A stretch of 64,000 bases of DNA from Malurus cyaneus samueli (taxonomy: Eukaryota; Chordata; Aves; Passeriformes; Maluridae), in assembly GCA_009741485.1 (NCBI GenBank), contig CM019216.1, positions 44,467,361 through 44,531,360 of the forward strand. Direction: 5' to 3'. The position numbers and the translations under genes are program-made. The first letter of the stretch is position 1; each line of letters opens with the position of its first letter. Below the pieces are notes generated by a model. The model was not told where the DNA came from. It did no database searches and saw nothing but the letters and a program-made list of their open reading frames with translations. Positions 1-13,879 of this stretch are shown here, piece after piece.

Positions 1-3000
1 GCAAATTTCCAATCTTGTGTTTATTGTGGGTTTGTTTGCTTGATTTGGTTTGGTTTTAGCAGGAAAATATCTACTTTGGGGAAAAAAAGCTTCTGATTGA
101 AATACACCACTTTTAATTTAGTTCTTGTTAGGATAGATTTTTGCATGTTGTAACTCTGGTCAAAAATCGAAGAAAAGGAAGAAAATTAAAGTCTATTAGG
201 TAGTCACTGCAGAAGTAAGGTACTCTTAAATATGGAAGACTCATGTCTCCTATTGTGCTCTTTTTTAAAATAACTGAATTTTCTTCAACTCAGATGAGCT
301 GATTGCTTGAGTTTTGTTTGCATTCTGGGCTGAGGTGAAGTGAAATGAAAAATAGGAAAGTTCTCAGTAATCTGTAGGAAATTCCCAGAATCTGTAGGAA
401 AAGCATTTCTGACTCAAGTTTTGCAGGGCAATAATCCTACCATGAGAAAGACAACAGGATTAAATTTTCTCTGAGTCTACTGTGCACACAAACTTTCCTG
501 AATAAGTCAAAACCTCTGCTCTTTCAAGTCAGGGCTACCAGCACACTCACTTTTTTGGGATAAAAAATAATGATCCTGATAGATGCTGGGCCATGAAGGC
601 ATTGCATTGCAGTGGGGAATGCAGATGTGCGTCTCCTGCAGAATCAGATCATCCCATCAATATTATTTTCTGTCATAAATTGTTTAGTCTTATAGTAATT
701 TCCAACCTTTCCCCAGAAGTAAGGAAGAGCTAAAGAATGGCAATCTTTTTGTGTTCTGTGGGATGCACAATCTCACACATTTTCCACTATTATATGGATG
801 TTTTTACCTTCTCACTTTGCACCTAAAAGAGCCTGGATGGACATTAAATAATTAAATTGTGTGCATTAAATTGAATTTAAGCCTTTAATGCAGTTTGATT
901 GTTAACAGACCTCAATGTAATTCTTTTACTGCCTTTGATAATTGGGTGTAATTCTTTTTTGCATAGAACTAAAAATACTTGTTGAGCAACTAGGGAAAAA
1001 AAAAGTCTCCTAAGTGTAACAGATGAAAACCATCCTTCCTTCTTTATGTGTCATAATAAGCAAATTTTTGAAGGGTGTACCAATCAGATTTTATAAAATA
1101 GTGAGTCTGTCCCAGGTTTTTTTGTTTCTACAGTCACCTTTTAAAATGGATTTTTAAAAAATGTGTTTTGAAAAGTGACTATATAATAGACAGATGTATG
1201 AAAAAATGTAGATTACATTATTATTATTGTTGTTATTATTGTTGTTGTCATTGTTATTATTATTATAATATTACTGAATAGATTTTATCTCTTACACTAG
1301 AAATAAAATTAGAAATCCTTCACTAAGGGAAAAATAGGGAAGAATGAAGAAGGAAAACAGCTGCATTTTATCTAGCCATGCAAACAGCAAACCACACTCC
1401 ATTTTCACTCTACTATCCTCTGAGAGCCCGTTGTCATATTTGTGCTCACATTTTGTGCTGGTTTCCATGAGATGTTTTTGGAGACACACGACATCTATAC
1501 ATAAAAGACAACTAAAACATTAAGAGCAATAAGGGGTTTACCAGGCAGCTGCAGAATATAAATATCACAGCTTGTGTATCAGAGAAATGAAATGGTGAGC
1601 ATGGTCTAAGTATATGCGTTGGGAGTTCAGAATTTGTTTTTCTGACTTTTATGAATTTGTGACTTCTAAATAGTGAGACCTGATCAAATAGTTCACCTGG
1701 TAATCAGAGGTGTGCAGTGGCTCTAGAAGAATTTGCAAGAGCTCCCATACCTTCCAAAAAGAGCAGCACTGAGTCTTGGGGTCAAAGACGTATTAAGTCA
1801 GTCCCCAAAGGTGGTAATGACATCTTTCTTACAGCTGTTAAGGCAATTTGTACAGATTTCAACACATACACAGTAGAAAGATGCCCTGACTTTGGCCTGG
1901 ATAGGTTGATTCTTGGCAAAGAGGAAAGGGCAAGGCACCTCTGGCATCTTCACCACCTTCTTTTACAAGCTTTGTCCTCGGCAGGAGAACTGGAACTGAC
2001 AAAACATGCATTCACTGTGTTCTCAGCCAGAATCAGACCCCCACCCCTTTTTCTGCTGTATTGTGACCACAGGTGGGCTGGCAGCCCAGCTGGAAAGGCT
2101 GGCTCCAGTGCTCAGCTGTCAGTTTTGGAGCTGACCTCAGAGTTCCTGTCTGCTCTGGGGCCAGCTGATCAAACAGCAATAGCTGGACAAACCTCAGCTC
2201 CTTTACACTGACCCAAAAGGGACCAAGAGATGAGAGAGCCTAGGAAAGGTTTGAAAGGAAGGAAGAAGTTATCTAACATTCCAATCCAGGGTTTAGGCCC
2301 AGATGTGACATGCAATGTCAATGCAGCTATAATATTTTGTATCTTAAGATCCTGGATTGCTTAGTGTTAGTCCAGCTGTAGTTGGTTTTGATATGAATAA
2401 TGTTTACACATATGCAAACAAATGTTTGTTGATAGAGTAATTAGAATTACTACAGCCGTAGAAAAGTAAAGAAAGCACAAAAACCCTTTTGCAAGCCATT
2501 CAAAGGTCACTATTTTTGTCTATCTTTTCCCAGTCTATTAGCTGGCATAATAAAAAGCAATGTCTGAATCCACAGACTTTATCCCATTTTGCATATGCAC
2601 TTTAATCTACATCTAATAGCAAAATCCTAAAACAAACTGTAGATGAGCTTTTATATCCTTGTAAAACAGTTTAAAATGCCCCCATGGTACTTCAAAGCCA
2701 AATTAAAGAGGTACCAAATTCACTGCTTTGAGTCTTTTTTGTTGCCAAAATACTAACAGAAGCTGGACAAAATTATTTTTATTTCTAACATGAGAAATTG
2801 ATAATATGACTACAAACAACATACAAACAGTGAATTCTCCTTCCAAAATAGATGACTAACTAAAGATATGATTAAGTCCAAAGGATATCTCAGTTTGTTC
2901 ATAAATATTCATGGCTGAAAAGTAAGAAGCAAAATATAAATACAGAGTCAACAACATATTTTCTAGATATGTGCCCATTTCATTTAATTATTTGACTTTA

Positions 3001-5031
3001 TGTTGATTTATTTTTTTTAGTGGAAAACAAATCATAGTGGAAAGTCAGTATATTTCACATTTTCTGTCAAAAAATCACATCTTTCCTTTTTTATGTTGCT
3101 CAGTGTTTCATTCATCATTTATTTAGGTATTTTTCTGTTACAGTCTGTTACAGTTTAAAAGTTGACAAAAGAGACACATCTTGTTTAGAGATAAGTGAAA
3201 CACTACACTTAGTTCCTTTTTTGGTTTACTTAAAGTTTCGACAGGTTTGGGCTGCATGTTAATATGGAATTTATTTGTTATTGTTCCTGTATTTTCATGT
3301 TAAACTATCCAAGTTTGTTGGATATCTAAATCTTTCATGTAGTTCTAATGTAATTACTTTTTAGAAATTAGAAAAAAAAAAATTGGAATGTCATCTTAAA
3401 TTACATAATCCAAGGATTTATTCACAGTTCTAAAGCAATATAACATTTGATAGTTCAGAAGTTGTATAGGTTAAAGATAATTCATTTGACCACAATATCA
3501 GTTTTTAGATTCCAATAATAAAAAGAATGTGATTTTTAGGTGTCCAAATATTCATTTCACTGTTGTAATTTCTTCAGGGGGGTTGGAAAATCTCTTAGAG
3601 ATTATCTGTGTGAATCAAGTTGTTTAAAGGAAAATGGCATTCTATTTCTATAGAGATTTTCAGATTTTCCAGTTGACTTATAATTAAAATGAAAAGCAGA
3701 AGTGCAGTATTTGTTCAGGGTAAATTCCAAAACCACTAGCATAAAAAGAAGTGAAAGATGTTTCTATTTCTAGTGAAATAAAACATTTTAACATCTGATG
3801 TGAATTTGGTATTTCACTATATTTTTACAAATTGTATTGACATTGTAAAACAAAACATTTTTATTTGGACACACATTTTTAAAAGTCTTCTGATCAGATT
3901 AATTACAAAAATAAGAAAAACAGCAAAACTGAAATTTTTCTGGTGTCTTTTTTCATAATAATACATATATTTCAGATTTGTGTGTGTGTGAAGAAATTTT
4001 GGGTAGTTCTGTTGCCTAACTTTCAAGAACAACCAGCATCTAACACCAGCTTATTACACTGGACAAGGACAGAGTGCTTTGCAGGAACAACTTTTTCAGT
4101 CGTGATAGCTTTTATACCTTAACCATTTGAAGCAGAAGGATGTTTAGAATTCCTCGTAGAATTACTCTATCAGACCCTAACATATCTTATACAAATTACA
4201 CAGGTATCTTCTTCAGCTTATACAGAAAACGCCTTCGAAGTTTGACACAGAGCAGTTAAAATATTTTAAATTTGGTGTTACAGACTTGCAAGACCACCAG
4301 CTGCAAGCAAAGGAAGGGAGAAGCCCCTTGAGAGATTCTCAGCTTGAGAAACCTACTAAACTCTTCAGGTTTAATTACAACCTAGTCAGCAAACTTGTTC
4401 CTACCAGCAATGAGAAAATGTCATTTACAAGGGTACCCTGAAGGACAGAATACTGAAGAGCAGTTTGAGGAGTTCCAACAACTTTAAAGAGACAAGAAAT
4501 GATCATCAATCCTTTCCCTCAGCATGTTTCTTCTTTATATGCCAAGCACTTTACATTGAATGCAAAAGAGCTTAGAGGTGGGACTTCTGGACAGATACCA
4601 AGGGTTAGAAACTTTGCAGTTAGAAGAGTTTTCAATTAAAAAATTCCTTCACCTTCAAAAGCTGGCCTCTCATTAATTTTTATTTTTAAGAACAACTGGC
4701 ATATATTTGTCTGGCCTGAATGTCTATAAACAACTACATATTTACACCATATTTAAAATTACATACAAAATAAAAAAAAATAGGAAGTAAAACAAAAATT
4801 TGAAATCAAATATCAAGTTAAAAGAAGAAATAATTAGAGATTTATACAAAATCAAAAAAGGAAAACTTTTTCCTCTGTTATGTAGTTATGTTTTGAACCC
4901 ATTAAACACTGAAAGCTATCATTATACAAAGTGAAATTTCTTAAACATAGAGAAAACATTGTGAAAATTGTTATTCTTTCAGCAATTTGCTTCTCGGTTA
5001 CAAAGTTTAAAAAACCTAACCCTCTCACCCT
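1..5031. other. Intergenic, downstream of FRK; no gene seen
   Basis: AT-rich DNA with a TTA/TTG microsatellite at 1217-1272 and a 13-bp direct repeat (AATCTGTAGGAAA at 369-381 and 389-401). The longest open frame, 1717-2211, opens with GTG and contains no ATG, so it is not supported as a gene. Nothing else is recognised. Confidence 0.6.
1217..1272. repeat. TTA/TTG trinucleotide microsatellite
   Basis: An imperfect tandem array of ATT and GTT units (ATTATTATTATTGTTGTTAT type), about 56 bp long. It is interrupted by GTTGTTGTCATT and fades into TATTATAATATTA. Simple-sequence DNA of no evident function. Confidence 0.9.
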
Positions 5032-5128
5032 CCAAAAAATCCCAAAAACAAAACCAAACCAAATAAATAACCAAACAAAACAAACAAAAAATCCAAACAA
5101 AAACAAAACTAACAAAAACAAAAACCAC
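5032..5128. repeat. A-rich low-complexity tract, CAAA-like
   Basis: About 97 bp composed almost only of A and C, with units such as CCAAA, CAAAA and CAAACAAAA. The Lys/Asn-rich and Phe/Leu-rich open frames crossing it on both strands are products of this composition and not genes. Confidence 0.9.
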
Positions 5129-8100
5129 TAAGCCCCACCTTTGCCTAAAATAACCAAACCCAGGCATTAATTCACTTCTTTTGTTTTAGTATTATATAGG
5201 TGAATAATTTGCCCAAAACTCTGAACTCCCATCCCCAACTCTGTATGTGGGGATTTGCTCTGGATAAGGTTGAAAGACCTCCTTACTCCATATTTGTACC
5301 CAGAATTACAGCAGAAAATCTGTACGTAGATCAATTTCAGTACATTTTAAGATTAAAGGTGCTATGCTCTGGGTAGCTTTCCTAGGATCTCTTCTCTATT
5401 ATTATTTGGAAACACTTTTTCTCCTCAGTATAGACAGAAAGGTGTAGAAACTGAATGGTATTTTCCAAATACTCTGTGACAAGCAGAACCACCCCACATA
5501 TCACACCTTAGTTGTGATTCTTCATGTGACATCTCTTTTCATCACACCATATTGCATAATTTATGCCTATATTTTCTTGTCTCCTGGACTCTCTTCAGAG
5601 GTTGATGTTTTTCCTAGGCTACCAAAACTGACGTAAGTTACTAATATTACACCTACTTTAGGTATTCATTCATGAATATTGTTTGAAGAATTCCATGTTT
5701 AGGCAGCAGCACATCTCCATTTTCCTTACACATTGCTTTGCAATGACCTGTTTGGTTCAGAGCCTTGTGGTGAGTCTCAGGCACAGAAGGACACTGGACT
5801 CAAGGAAAGATGGGAGTCTCTGTAATTTAAGCCCAGGCAGCTGGCACCACCTTACATGCTAAATTAAAGTTAAACTTGATGCATCAAGAGGATCCAAGGG
5901 CAGAATTANAAAAAAAAAAAAATATTTTGAGAGATAGAAGATGCCTTCTGCATTTTTTCCTCAGAGAGACATTCTGCTTTCCCAGCACTTTGTGTTTTTA
6001 TGAAAACCACCAGCATCAGATACATCAGACTGCACTCACTCCAAGCACCCCTGGATAAGTTGCTTATTTCCACAGCTTCCAGCCTGACTTGCTGGAGAAG
6101 GTCTGCCAGCCCAACCTGTTCAATAGCCGTCTCCGTGAGTCGTAACACAGCAGCTCCAGATGGAAGACAGGGCAAACATCTCCCTCCAGACTTATCACCA
6201 ACTCAGCTCCCATCAATCAACCAGCAGCTGGGACTGAGGAAACATTCACTGCTTTGCCTGGCTCATTCCTGCCAAAGACACAGCACGTTAGAGCTCTGTT
6301 TTCTCTCACATCCAGTCCTTGGGGGTGAAAAAGTCTGAAGACTCTGGCAGATTTCCCATGTGGCTACTCAGCCTACCACCTTCAAGCATCGTGTCAAACT
6401 TAGTGTACAAAAGAGATTTTGTCTCAGCACTTGGATTTGGTGTTTTTAATCTAGAAAATGAATCTTCCTGGCTCATCAAGCCAAGCATGTGGTTCACAGG
6501 TGAGATCTTGTCAGTCTCACCTCCATCCGAGAGACGCAGGAGCACTACAGGCATTATTCTAATGGCACAGGAGCGAGTGAGTGGGGAGCCAAAGGCATAT
6601 CTGGGTTAACATGTGGGAAGCATGCACACGGTGTAAATGTGACACTCACGCCCTTTCTGCAGTTGGTAGAAGTGGTGAGAATTGGCTGGTGAGCCACAAT
6701 AATGGTGGGAATGCAGTTTGTGCTCTGTAGCAGCAGACGTGGCAGGAGGTGGCTGTTCCTTGAGCCAAGACAAAAATGGAGAGTGAACAGTTGGAGTGCT
6801 CGAGCAGCAGAGTTTTGGCACCCAGCTTCACAGAAATGCTGCCTCTTGCCAGGGTGACCTGCTGTGTGGTGCTCTCAGCCATCACCTGTGTGGGGGGAAG
6901 GCTGCAGAAGCTCATACCCTGGGGGATACAAAAAAACAAAACCGTGTGGAAAACAAATACATGGCAGGAGTAGCATCTTCTGGTCTGTTACAAGCACAAT
7001 CTGCAAACACCAGAGAATATTTCTCTGCTCAGAATTACCTGGGCTGGCTTTGATTTCCTGTGAGTTAATAGCATCCCATTCCCAAACAAGGATGTTTGCT
7101 TTCACAGGAGAGGATGGCCCTGCCTAAGTGGGAACTAGGACCTGGTCCGTAGGTCTGACCGCTGGTTTTGGAAACTACATTCAGCACCCCGAATTCGCCC
7201 CTGCGTGCTGTAAGCAGCCTAGAGGTCTGAAGTCTCCTTTTGGGGCATTTTTAAAAAAATTAATACACGATTTTCTGGCCATGCATTCAATAACAAAACA
7301 GAGATAAAACAGATCTACACCATATAATTTAGCGTCCATTTTTGGGGCCTCTACTTTATAAAAATTTTATCAAAGGCATAGTTCTGATTCTTACCTTTGG
7401 CTAACTATGCAAAGGCGTTATTATCCTGTGCTGCCTGGGCAAAGTGGGCAGGATAACTTTGCCTTATTTTAAATGTATTCAGCTGTTAAAATTTTGATTC
7501 AAATACTACTGGCATTGTATATCTGAGGAAAAAAAGGAATGGTGAGCAGATAAAAAGAAAAGCATACCCTGCAGGACAGAGAGGAGAAAAAATAGTCAGC
7601 CCAAGAGGGACAAAAACAGTAAAGAAAGAAATTCACTGCGAAATGAAATCGTACTATATACAAATTATATATGGAAAGAGAGAGAGACGGAAATCTACTT
7701 CAGTAGGCTGTCCTTTTGTGAGTATCACTTTTATGCCTAGCTTCTGTATGGGTAGCACACTTTACTTTTGCAGAAAACCTGTGTTAGGAACAGAAAGCTT
7801 GAATCACCTATGGGGAAAAAGAGAAAGGCCATAGGGCTAAATCATGAGTCAAAGATTTGAAACATTGAACTAAAGGTACAAAGCAAAAAATACAGTGACA
7901 AATTCATGAATTCTACATAGTTTCTCCATTCAACATAAGGTATTGTTCACTGCCTCTAGTCCTGGGAGATATTTTATTCACCTGGAAAATTGCTTTCAGT
8001 CTGTCCAAAATAGTATTTCAGTTCTAAGATATAGGGATGTCATTAAATAGAGGGCATATGCCATTGCCGTAGGGCTTCCCAATTGAAAAAATTATCTATC

Positions 8101-9163
8101 AGATAAGGGAATTTGGCATCACTGTATTGTTGCTATTGAGTGAAACTAAATAAAAAATTACACCTTCTTTGCACCTCTTGTGCTTTGGAGTCCCCAGGGA
8201 AATCAGGCAAATCACAACCAAGTTAAGATTCCAAATTGTCAATTAGAACAAAAAGGAGTTTTCAACATTTTAAGTTGGGCAAGGGGATCACTCCCCAGTT
8301 TTAGCCAAAGGAGTGAAATAACAAAGAAGATGAGTTGGACTCTGACTCTATCTGATTTCCCATAGCAGCACTGAACAGATCTTTTGTAGCCTATTGAAAA
8401 GAGTCTGTAAGATTTTAATTTGCCCTCTCTCACCCCCATCTCCCTTTTTCCCAAACTCATAATCATTGGAACTTTGCGTGCAACTCAGTGATAAAGCAGC
8501 TCTGTTCATAGTTTGAAAAAATGTGTGTGTTTCCTTAGAACAGTGTTCCACTCATTCTTAAGCTTTCTTCTCTCAACCCACCTATCAAAACTCAAAAATG
8601 TCATCTTAATGTTTTATAGGCAAGTTCCTTCTAGATTCTCCTTAGAAACAGCAGCATCCTTGAATAATTTATACCAGCCTGTTTCTGCTCTACTTTTTTC
8701 CTGCACTTCTGTAAGCTTCCGTGAAGGAGGGGGAGAAGGAATCAAGTAAGCAGCTGCAAGCAAAGCGTCTGCCTCTGCATCCAGCCCTCATCTTCTATTA
8801 TCCCCATCCCCCCACTACCTCAGGAAAGACAGAAAATCCTTCTCTCGGAAATGTTAAAGGTTGAATTCAAGTTCAAGACTAGCAAGCTACAAGGATCACA
8901 GCAGGTAAAGTCAGGTTGAGGAAATATCTGCATGTCAGTAGTGTGTGTGGCACCAAAGATGACTTAGTGAAATTTGGGATAAGGAGGGAGCTTGACCATG
9001 CAGGGATCTCCACGTACAGTTTTTTCATTGCCTCCCAAACTGTTCTATAAGTTAAATTGTTTATGCCTTTGCTGGATAAAATTTTAAAATTTTCTTTAAA
9101 AAAGCAAAACAAAATCAAACCACGCACATACAAAACTCGCAATCACAGATCCACCATCTTAAA

Positions 9164-9164
<1 letters not shown>
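5129..9164. other. Intergenic; no gene recognised
   Basis: Non-repetitive as far as I can tell by eye. An ambiguous base N stands at 5909 at the head of a poly(A) run. Between about 5870 and 7130 composition is less AT-rich and both strands carry overlapping open frames of 60-112 codons, which is expected when stop codons become rarer. None resembles a known protein. Confidence 0.55.

Positions 9165-9194
<30 letters not shown>
9165..9194. repeat. Poly(A) homopolymer, 30 bp
   Basis: An uninterrupted run of A preceded by CTTAAAC and followed by TATCACC. I saw no convincing target-site duplication or retrocopy upstream, so it is recorded as a simple homopolymer. Confidence 0.95.
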
Positions 9195-9197
<3 letters not shown>

Positions 9198-12100
9198 CAC
9201 CTGCAAAGACTGCAGGACTGCTGGAGTGTCCCTTTTGAATCTGAAACACAGAGCAATAGAACAAGCAGAGAAGGCACCAGGGTGAGGGCCAGGTTGGAAA
9301 ACCCCTGCTCTGAAGGAATAAACTTCTTGGTCTCATTTTCTGCAAGTATGAAAACTAGAAATACATTATTATTTTCTAGTTTCCTATTCATTACAGTAGA
9401 AACCAAGTAGTTAATGTAAGCTGCTGGATGCTGTGAGATGTGGATCTGCCTCGGCTCTGCCCTGTGCCCGAGAGGCTGGAGACAGAAGTGACTGTTCCTA
9501 CAACTGCACAGAGCAGCACTGCGCTCACTATAGACAAGGGTTACTGAAGGCTCCACACAAACTTTGAAAAAGCCTTTCATAAATTTGGCAACAGCACTAA
9601 ACTTTATACCAGCACTACTACTTCCTACGCCAACACAAGTAAAAGCAGTCAAAGGAATCTGTGCCTTTGAAAAAAAACTTGATGGTTTTCTTTGAATTAT
9701 TTTTTTCTAGCCAAAAGAAACAAAGGACATCTAAATCTTACTGGACTCACACACTGTCACAAGGAGATCCAGTCTTTTAGCCTCATTATCTTGGAAATAG
9801 CCAAAGGACTCCAGGTATTTGCTGTCATGTTCTTGACTGCAGTGCTGGTCTTTAGACAGGAACACTTGACTCCCATAGGTATTCTCCCTTTTGCTTGTCT
9901 TTTAATCCCACCTTCACCCACTTTTCAGTGCCTTTCACTGTAAATCAGAATGAAGTCTGTGGTTGGAACAGACCATTCCTGAATCATTAACTGAACACAG
10001 TGGGAGCATCTGCAGCAATGCAGGGTAAAAACTAGAATTTTATGACGCCTGCAGTGTGCTGAGTTCCAAGTTACCTGTGATGCCTAAGAAACAATAGCAT
10101 TTTGAGGTCAGGACACTACTAATCTTTCATCTTCCACTTTTGAAACCAAAACATTGAACATAGTTAACCAGGTGATAAAGCCTTCACCTTAACAGCTTCT
10201 CAAAAGTACAAAAAATATGTATCCTTATTGCAGTTACTGAAACGTGTGCTAAACCTCCTGATATAACTTCACCAGTTAGGGCAGGGGTTGCTAACAGTGA
10301 GGCCAAATCATTACAAAATTACAGAGACCAACTTGCTGATATGTTTTTCCAGCTTTCTCTGTGAGGCTGGTAATAGTTCTAATTTTCTAAAATTACTTGG
10401 TAATGGCATCAAGTTACCTTGTGGTGTAGAGCTTTCTCTATTATATTCACAGAAAATGAAGTTGCACCTTTGCCTGAAGCATGGAAATATCACAGAGAAA
10501 AGTGATATTTCTTAATTTCCAAAAGCCTCTTTTTCGTGCCTGGAGGTTTCTAAGCTGCTTTCATAGCTACAGAAATGTATTCACATAGAGAGTATTCAAC
10601 TGTAAATTTTAATTTTAGAAGGACAGGAGTTTAATTTTGCTAATAAAATATAAAAGATAATAAAGTAAGGGGTCAGATGTTTGAAGCCTTAAGAAACAGA
10701 GCCATTATGACTTAGATATCAGTCATAAGTTAACTCCAAATCAATATTTGACACTTGCACTATATTTAAATTATATTGCTCCAAAGTACATTAAGAATTC
10801 ACTGCTGAGAATACAATTATTCCACAAATCAGGCTAAAGAAGGTCCAGTGTAATAAACAAATTATAACTGTAAGTATGTTTTCCACAATGATATTCCAAA
10901 ATCCACCCTACATAAATCTTTTGTAGTATCTCATTATAACTCATAATTTTATTACATGTAGAATCAAAGAAATAAAATATGATTATTCTCTAACACTCTT
11001 GGATGTTTTATCTCTGCCCTGAAGACTCATTTCACATGATAACTGACTACTGGAGGCACATTTCTTATATCAAGGGGGATTCAGAAAAACACCTACATTA
11101 TTTTAGAGTTTTGGGACCTATAAGAGGATGTGATATGCACTTATCAGACCTCCACAAGCTACAAGCATATGAAACCATATGAAACCTCTTATCACTGTAT
11201 GAGGCAGAGATTAGCAAATACCCTTCCTTTATTGGCATGACAATTGATTAGAGGAACTTACAACTACATTGCATGGTCCTGAAATGGAGAGGGTGAGTGT
11301 TTTCAGGAGACAGGCGTGCAGAGATAGAACCATGTACCACAGCAGTGCCAGGATGTGGAGAGCTGTTGGATCACCCTGAAGCTGTTTCATCTTATCAGTG
11401 ACCCTACCCAGCAAACTGTGGCATTCCTGGGCTATACAGGGCTAAAGCTACAAACTGAATGGGAAATGAGCTTGGCTGGGAGTGCCAAGCTAAATTAAAA
11501 TTAGCTATAAATTCTAGATAATACCAATTGCTTTGGTAAGGAATAGCTTTTCCTGAGAAGAAAAAAAAATTTAGAAATTTTCAAGCATAAAGGATAAAAT
11601 AAAACACCCATACAAACTTGAAGATTTAAATGGGTAACTGATTCAAAAGCCAGTTCATTTATTGCTCTGAACTCCCTGCTTCCTTGTCCATCTCTTATTT
11701 ATATTCTCTTGAGATAACTTAGCTAGTTCATTACCTACTTCTGCTGATACAGAAAGTCAATGGCAGTAGGATTGGGTCTTCTGCTGCTGCGACCTGGGGT
11801 GTTGTAAAACCTCTCAGAGATCATGGGAAAGCAGCTGACTGGGGTATAAGCACTTTCCAAAACAAAGCCTTTCCCTGCAGAATTTCCAAGACAAGAACAC
11901 TGTCTTGGTTGTGTGCAAGCTCCAACGCACACCAGTGCTATTTCAGAAATCAGTCAGAATTCAAAGTCAGAATGATCCCAAGCAGGAACAGCTGCTTTCA
12001 CATGCCATAGCCATACACCAGCAGCTACTGCAGGCAGACAGCTGAAGCTCATTGGGATATTCCTACACACATCCACAGTGTGCGAACAAAGACTTAGAGT

Positions 12101-13843
12101 TTGTCACCAGTGCTTGCATTACAGGATTGTAAGGCAGGCATTTCCATAGAGGTAATTGACAGCGGTGAAATTTCCTCTCAGTTTTGGTCTCGAGTGTGTG
12201 TGTCTGCCTTTTGAGGCAAACAGCTTAGGAGTAAGACCCTCCTTATAGTCACACTATAGAGAGAAAAAGACCTTGTTGGCCTTCTCTCTGACCAGTCATG
12301 TTTGCAAATTTATGCTTTACTTACACCTTAGATTACAGTCACACCTATACCACTGATTTTTCCTACACTAAAAGTCCAGTTCATTTTCTATTTATAGTTG
12401 TATTGAACAATGCTAAATTAATATTACGACCCAGACATCATGAATTTAGGGAACCATCACAATTTCTTTTCCCCCACCATCAATTAATTTCTCTTCCCAT
12501 CACCCCTTTCCTAAAGAAACAGGCCTGTTTTTCTCTTTCATGGAAGGTTATTGTGAAGTTTTTAAAGTAGCGGCTCTCATACCTCATCTCTTCAAAATTT
12601 CAATACCTTATTAATCTGACTATAACAATGTTATTAATTCACAGTTGAGCGTTCCCAAAGATTTGTCTTGAGTCATTTCTCATTAGCTCCAAATGCATTC
12701 TGTCAGCTGCAACAGGAGTCTGTGTTATTATCATAATCCAGTGTGCAGGCATATGGCAGAAGAACAGTTAAATAAATCAGGGAAGACTTCTGGGTTTCTG
12801 ACTCATTTCTGTTTGTCTCTCATCCTATTACTGACCTGGTCTCTGGCAGAGATGATAGTATGGATGAGAGCCAGATTGCGAGGGAGACAGCCAATGCTGA
12901 TGGTGGGAGAGGAGACATCATCAAAATGTTGTGATAAGAGTGTGGCTTCAGGTGATTTTGTCGACTTTGGAGGATTGCTGTCTATGTTTGGAATGTGAGG
13001 TAAAAGAAACAATGAAATGTACATTTTTCCAACCTTTGATTTTGAGACAAATTGATCCAGAGCTAGGGAGTTCTAGGAGAACATGCAAGTTTTCATTCTT
13101 CTGGCTTCTGAGGGCTGTAGAACCAAGATGCTGGTGATGGCACAGAGCAGATATGTATTTCTTATAAGAAGCTGACTCAGAGTGAAAAACAACCCACCAA
13201 ATGCTTTGTGGTCTATTTTTGGTCATTTAAAACATTTGGCAGAGCTAATAGAGCACTTTGGAATATGAGTGGGTTTTGCTCTTTGCGAATATAAATAAAT
13301 AGATCATAGCATAAAAACATCCAAATAAATGTTTTTAAATATCAAGAACATAAAAGAAATAGAAACAGGGAAACAATGCTGAAAAGTATTAAAATCATCA
13401 TAACTAACAACAGAAACTTTAGAATGTTTAGATATTATTTTAAGCACAGATATAACTATTCAGCTAGAGAGAAACAGGAAATAAAAGTTTTTTTATATTG
13501 CTGCACACATATTTGAATATTCTAGTATATTAAAACACATAAGTCAAATCAGTATGCTCAGATAGTTATATCAAAGTAATTAAAGAAAAAGAATGCAATG
13601 CAATATGCTTCCCTTTAATAGTGTAAATAGCATAATCAGCTTATTCAGAGCATTTGTTAAAAATTCAGTATCAGCTTTCTGAAATGCTCAATTTCTTTGC
13701 TCTGAAAATTTCATCATTGTCTTTTCTAAAGACATGAACAATTGTAAAAAGTAGAAAAACTGTTCCTATCTCTCTTTTTCTTTATTTTATGGTAGTTTTA
13801 GGAACAATCTTTAAAGCTCAATCTTTTCTTTGATTTCTCTTGA
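9195..13843. other. Intergenic; no gene recognised
   Basis: AT-rich DNA. A minus-strand open frame of 151 codons (9652-9197) opens with TTG, does not match any family I know and ends next to the poly(A) run, so it is not called. No repeat family is recognised with confidence. Confidence 0.55.
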
Positions 13844-13879
13844 GAAAAAAAAAAAAACAAAAAACAAAAAAACAAAAAC
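13844..13879. repeat. A-rich low-complexity tract
   Basis: Thirteen A bases followed by CAAAAAAC, AAAAAAAC and AAAAACA units. Simple sequence only. Confidence 0.9.

Noticed and set aside
1717..2211. Longest open frame in the window, 164 codons, plus strand
   Set aside because: It starts with GTG and has no internal ATG, shows no recognisable domain and has no splice or promoter context. In a vertebrate genome this is best explained by chance.
4852..5167. Open frames rich in Phe/Trp/Val and in Lys/Asn on opposite strands
   Set aside because: They are translations of the CAAA-type low-complexity tract.
9197..9652. Minus-strand open frame of 151 codons
   Set aside because: It opens with TTG, resembles no family I know, and abuts a homopolymer. 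A hydrophobic LLVLLL stretch alone is not evidence of a gene.
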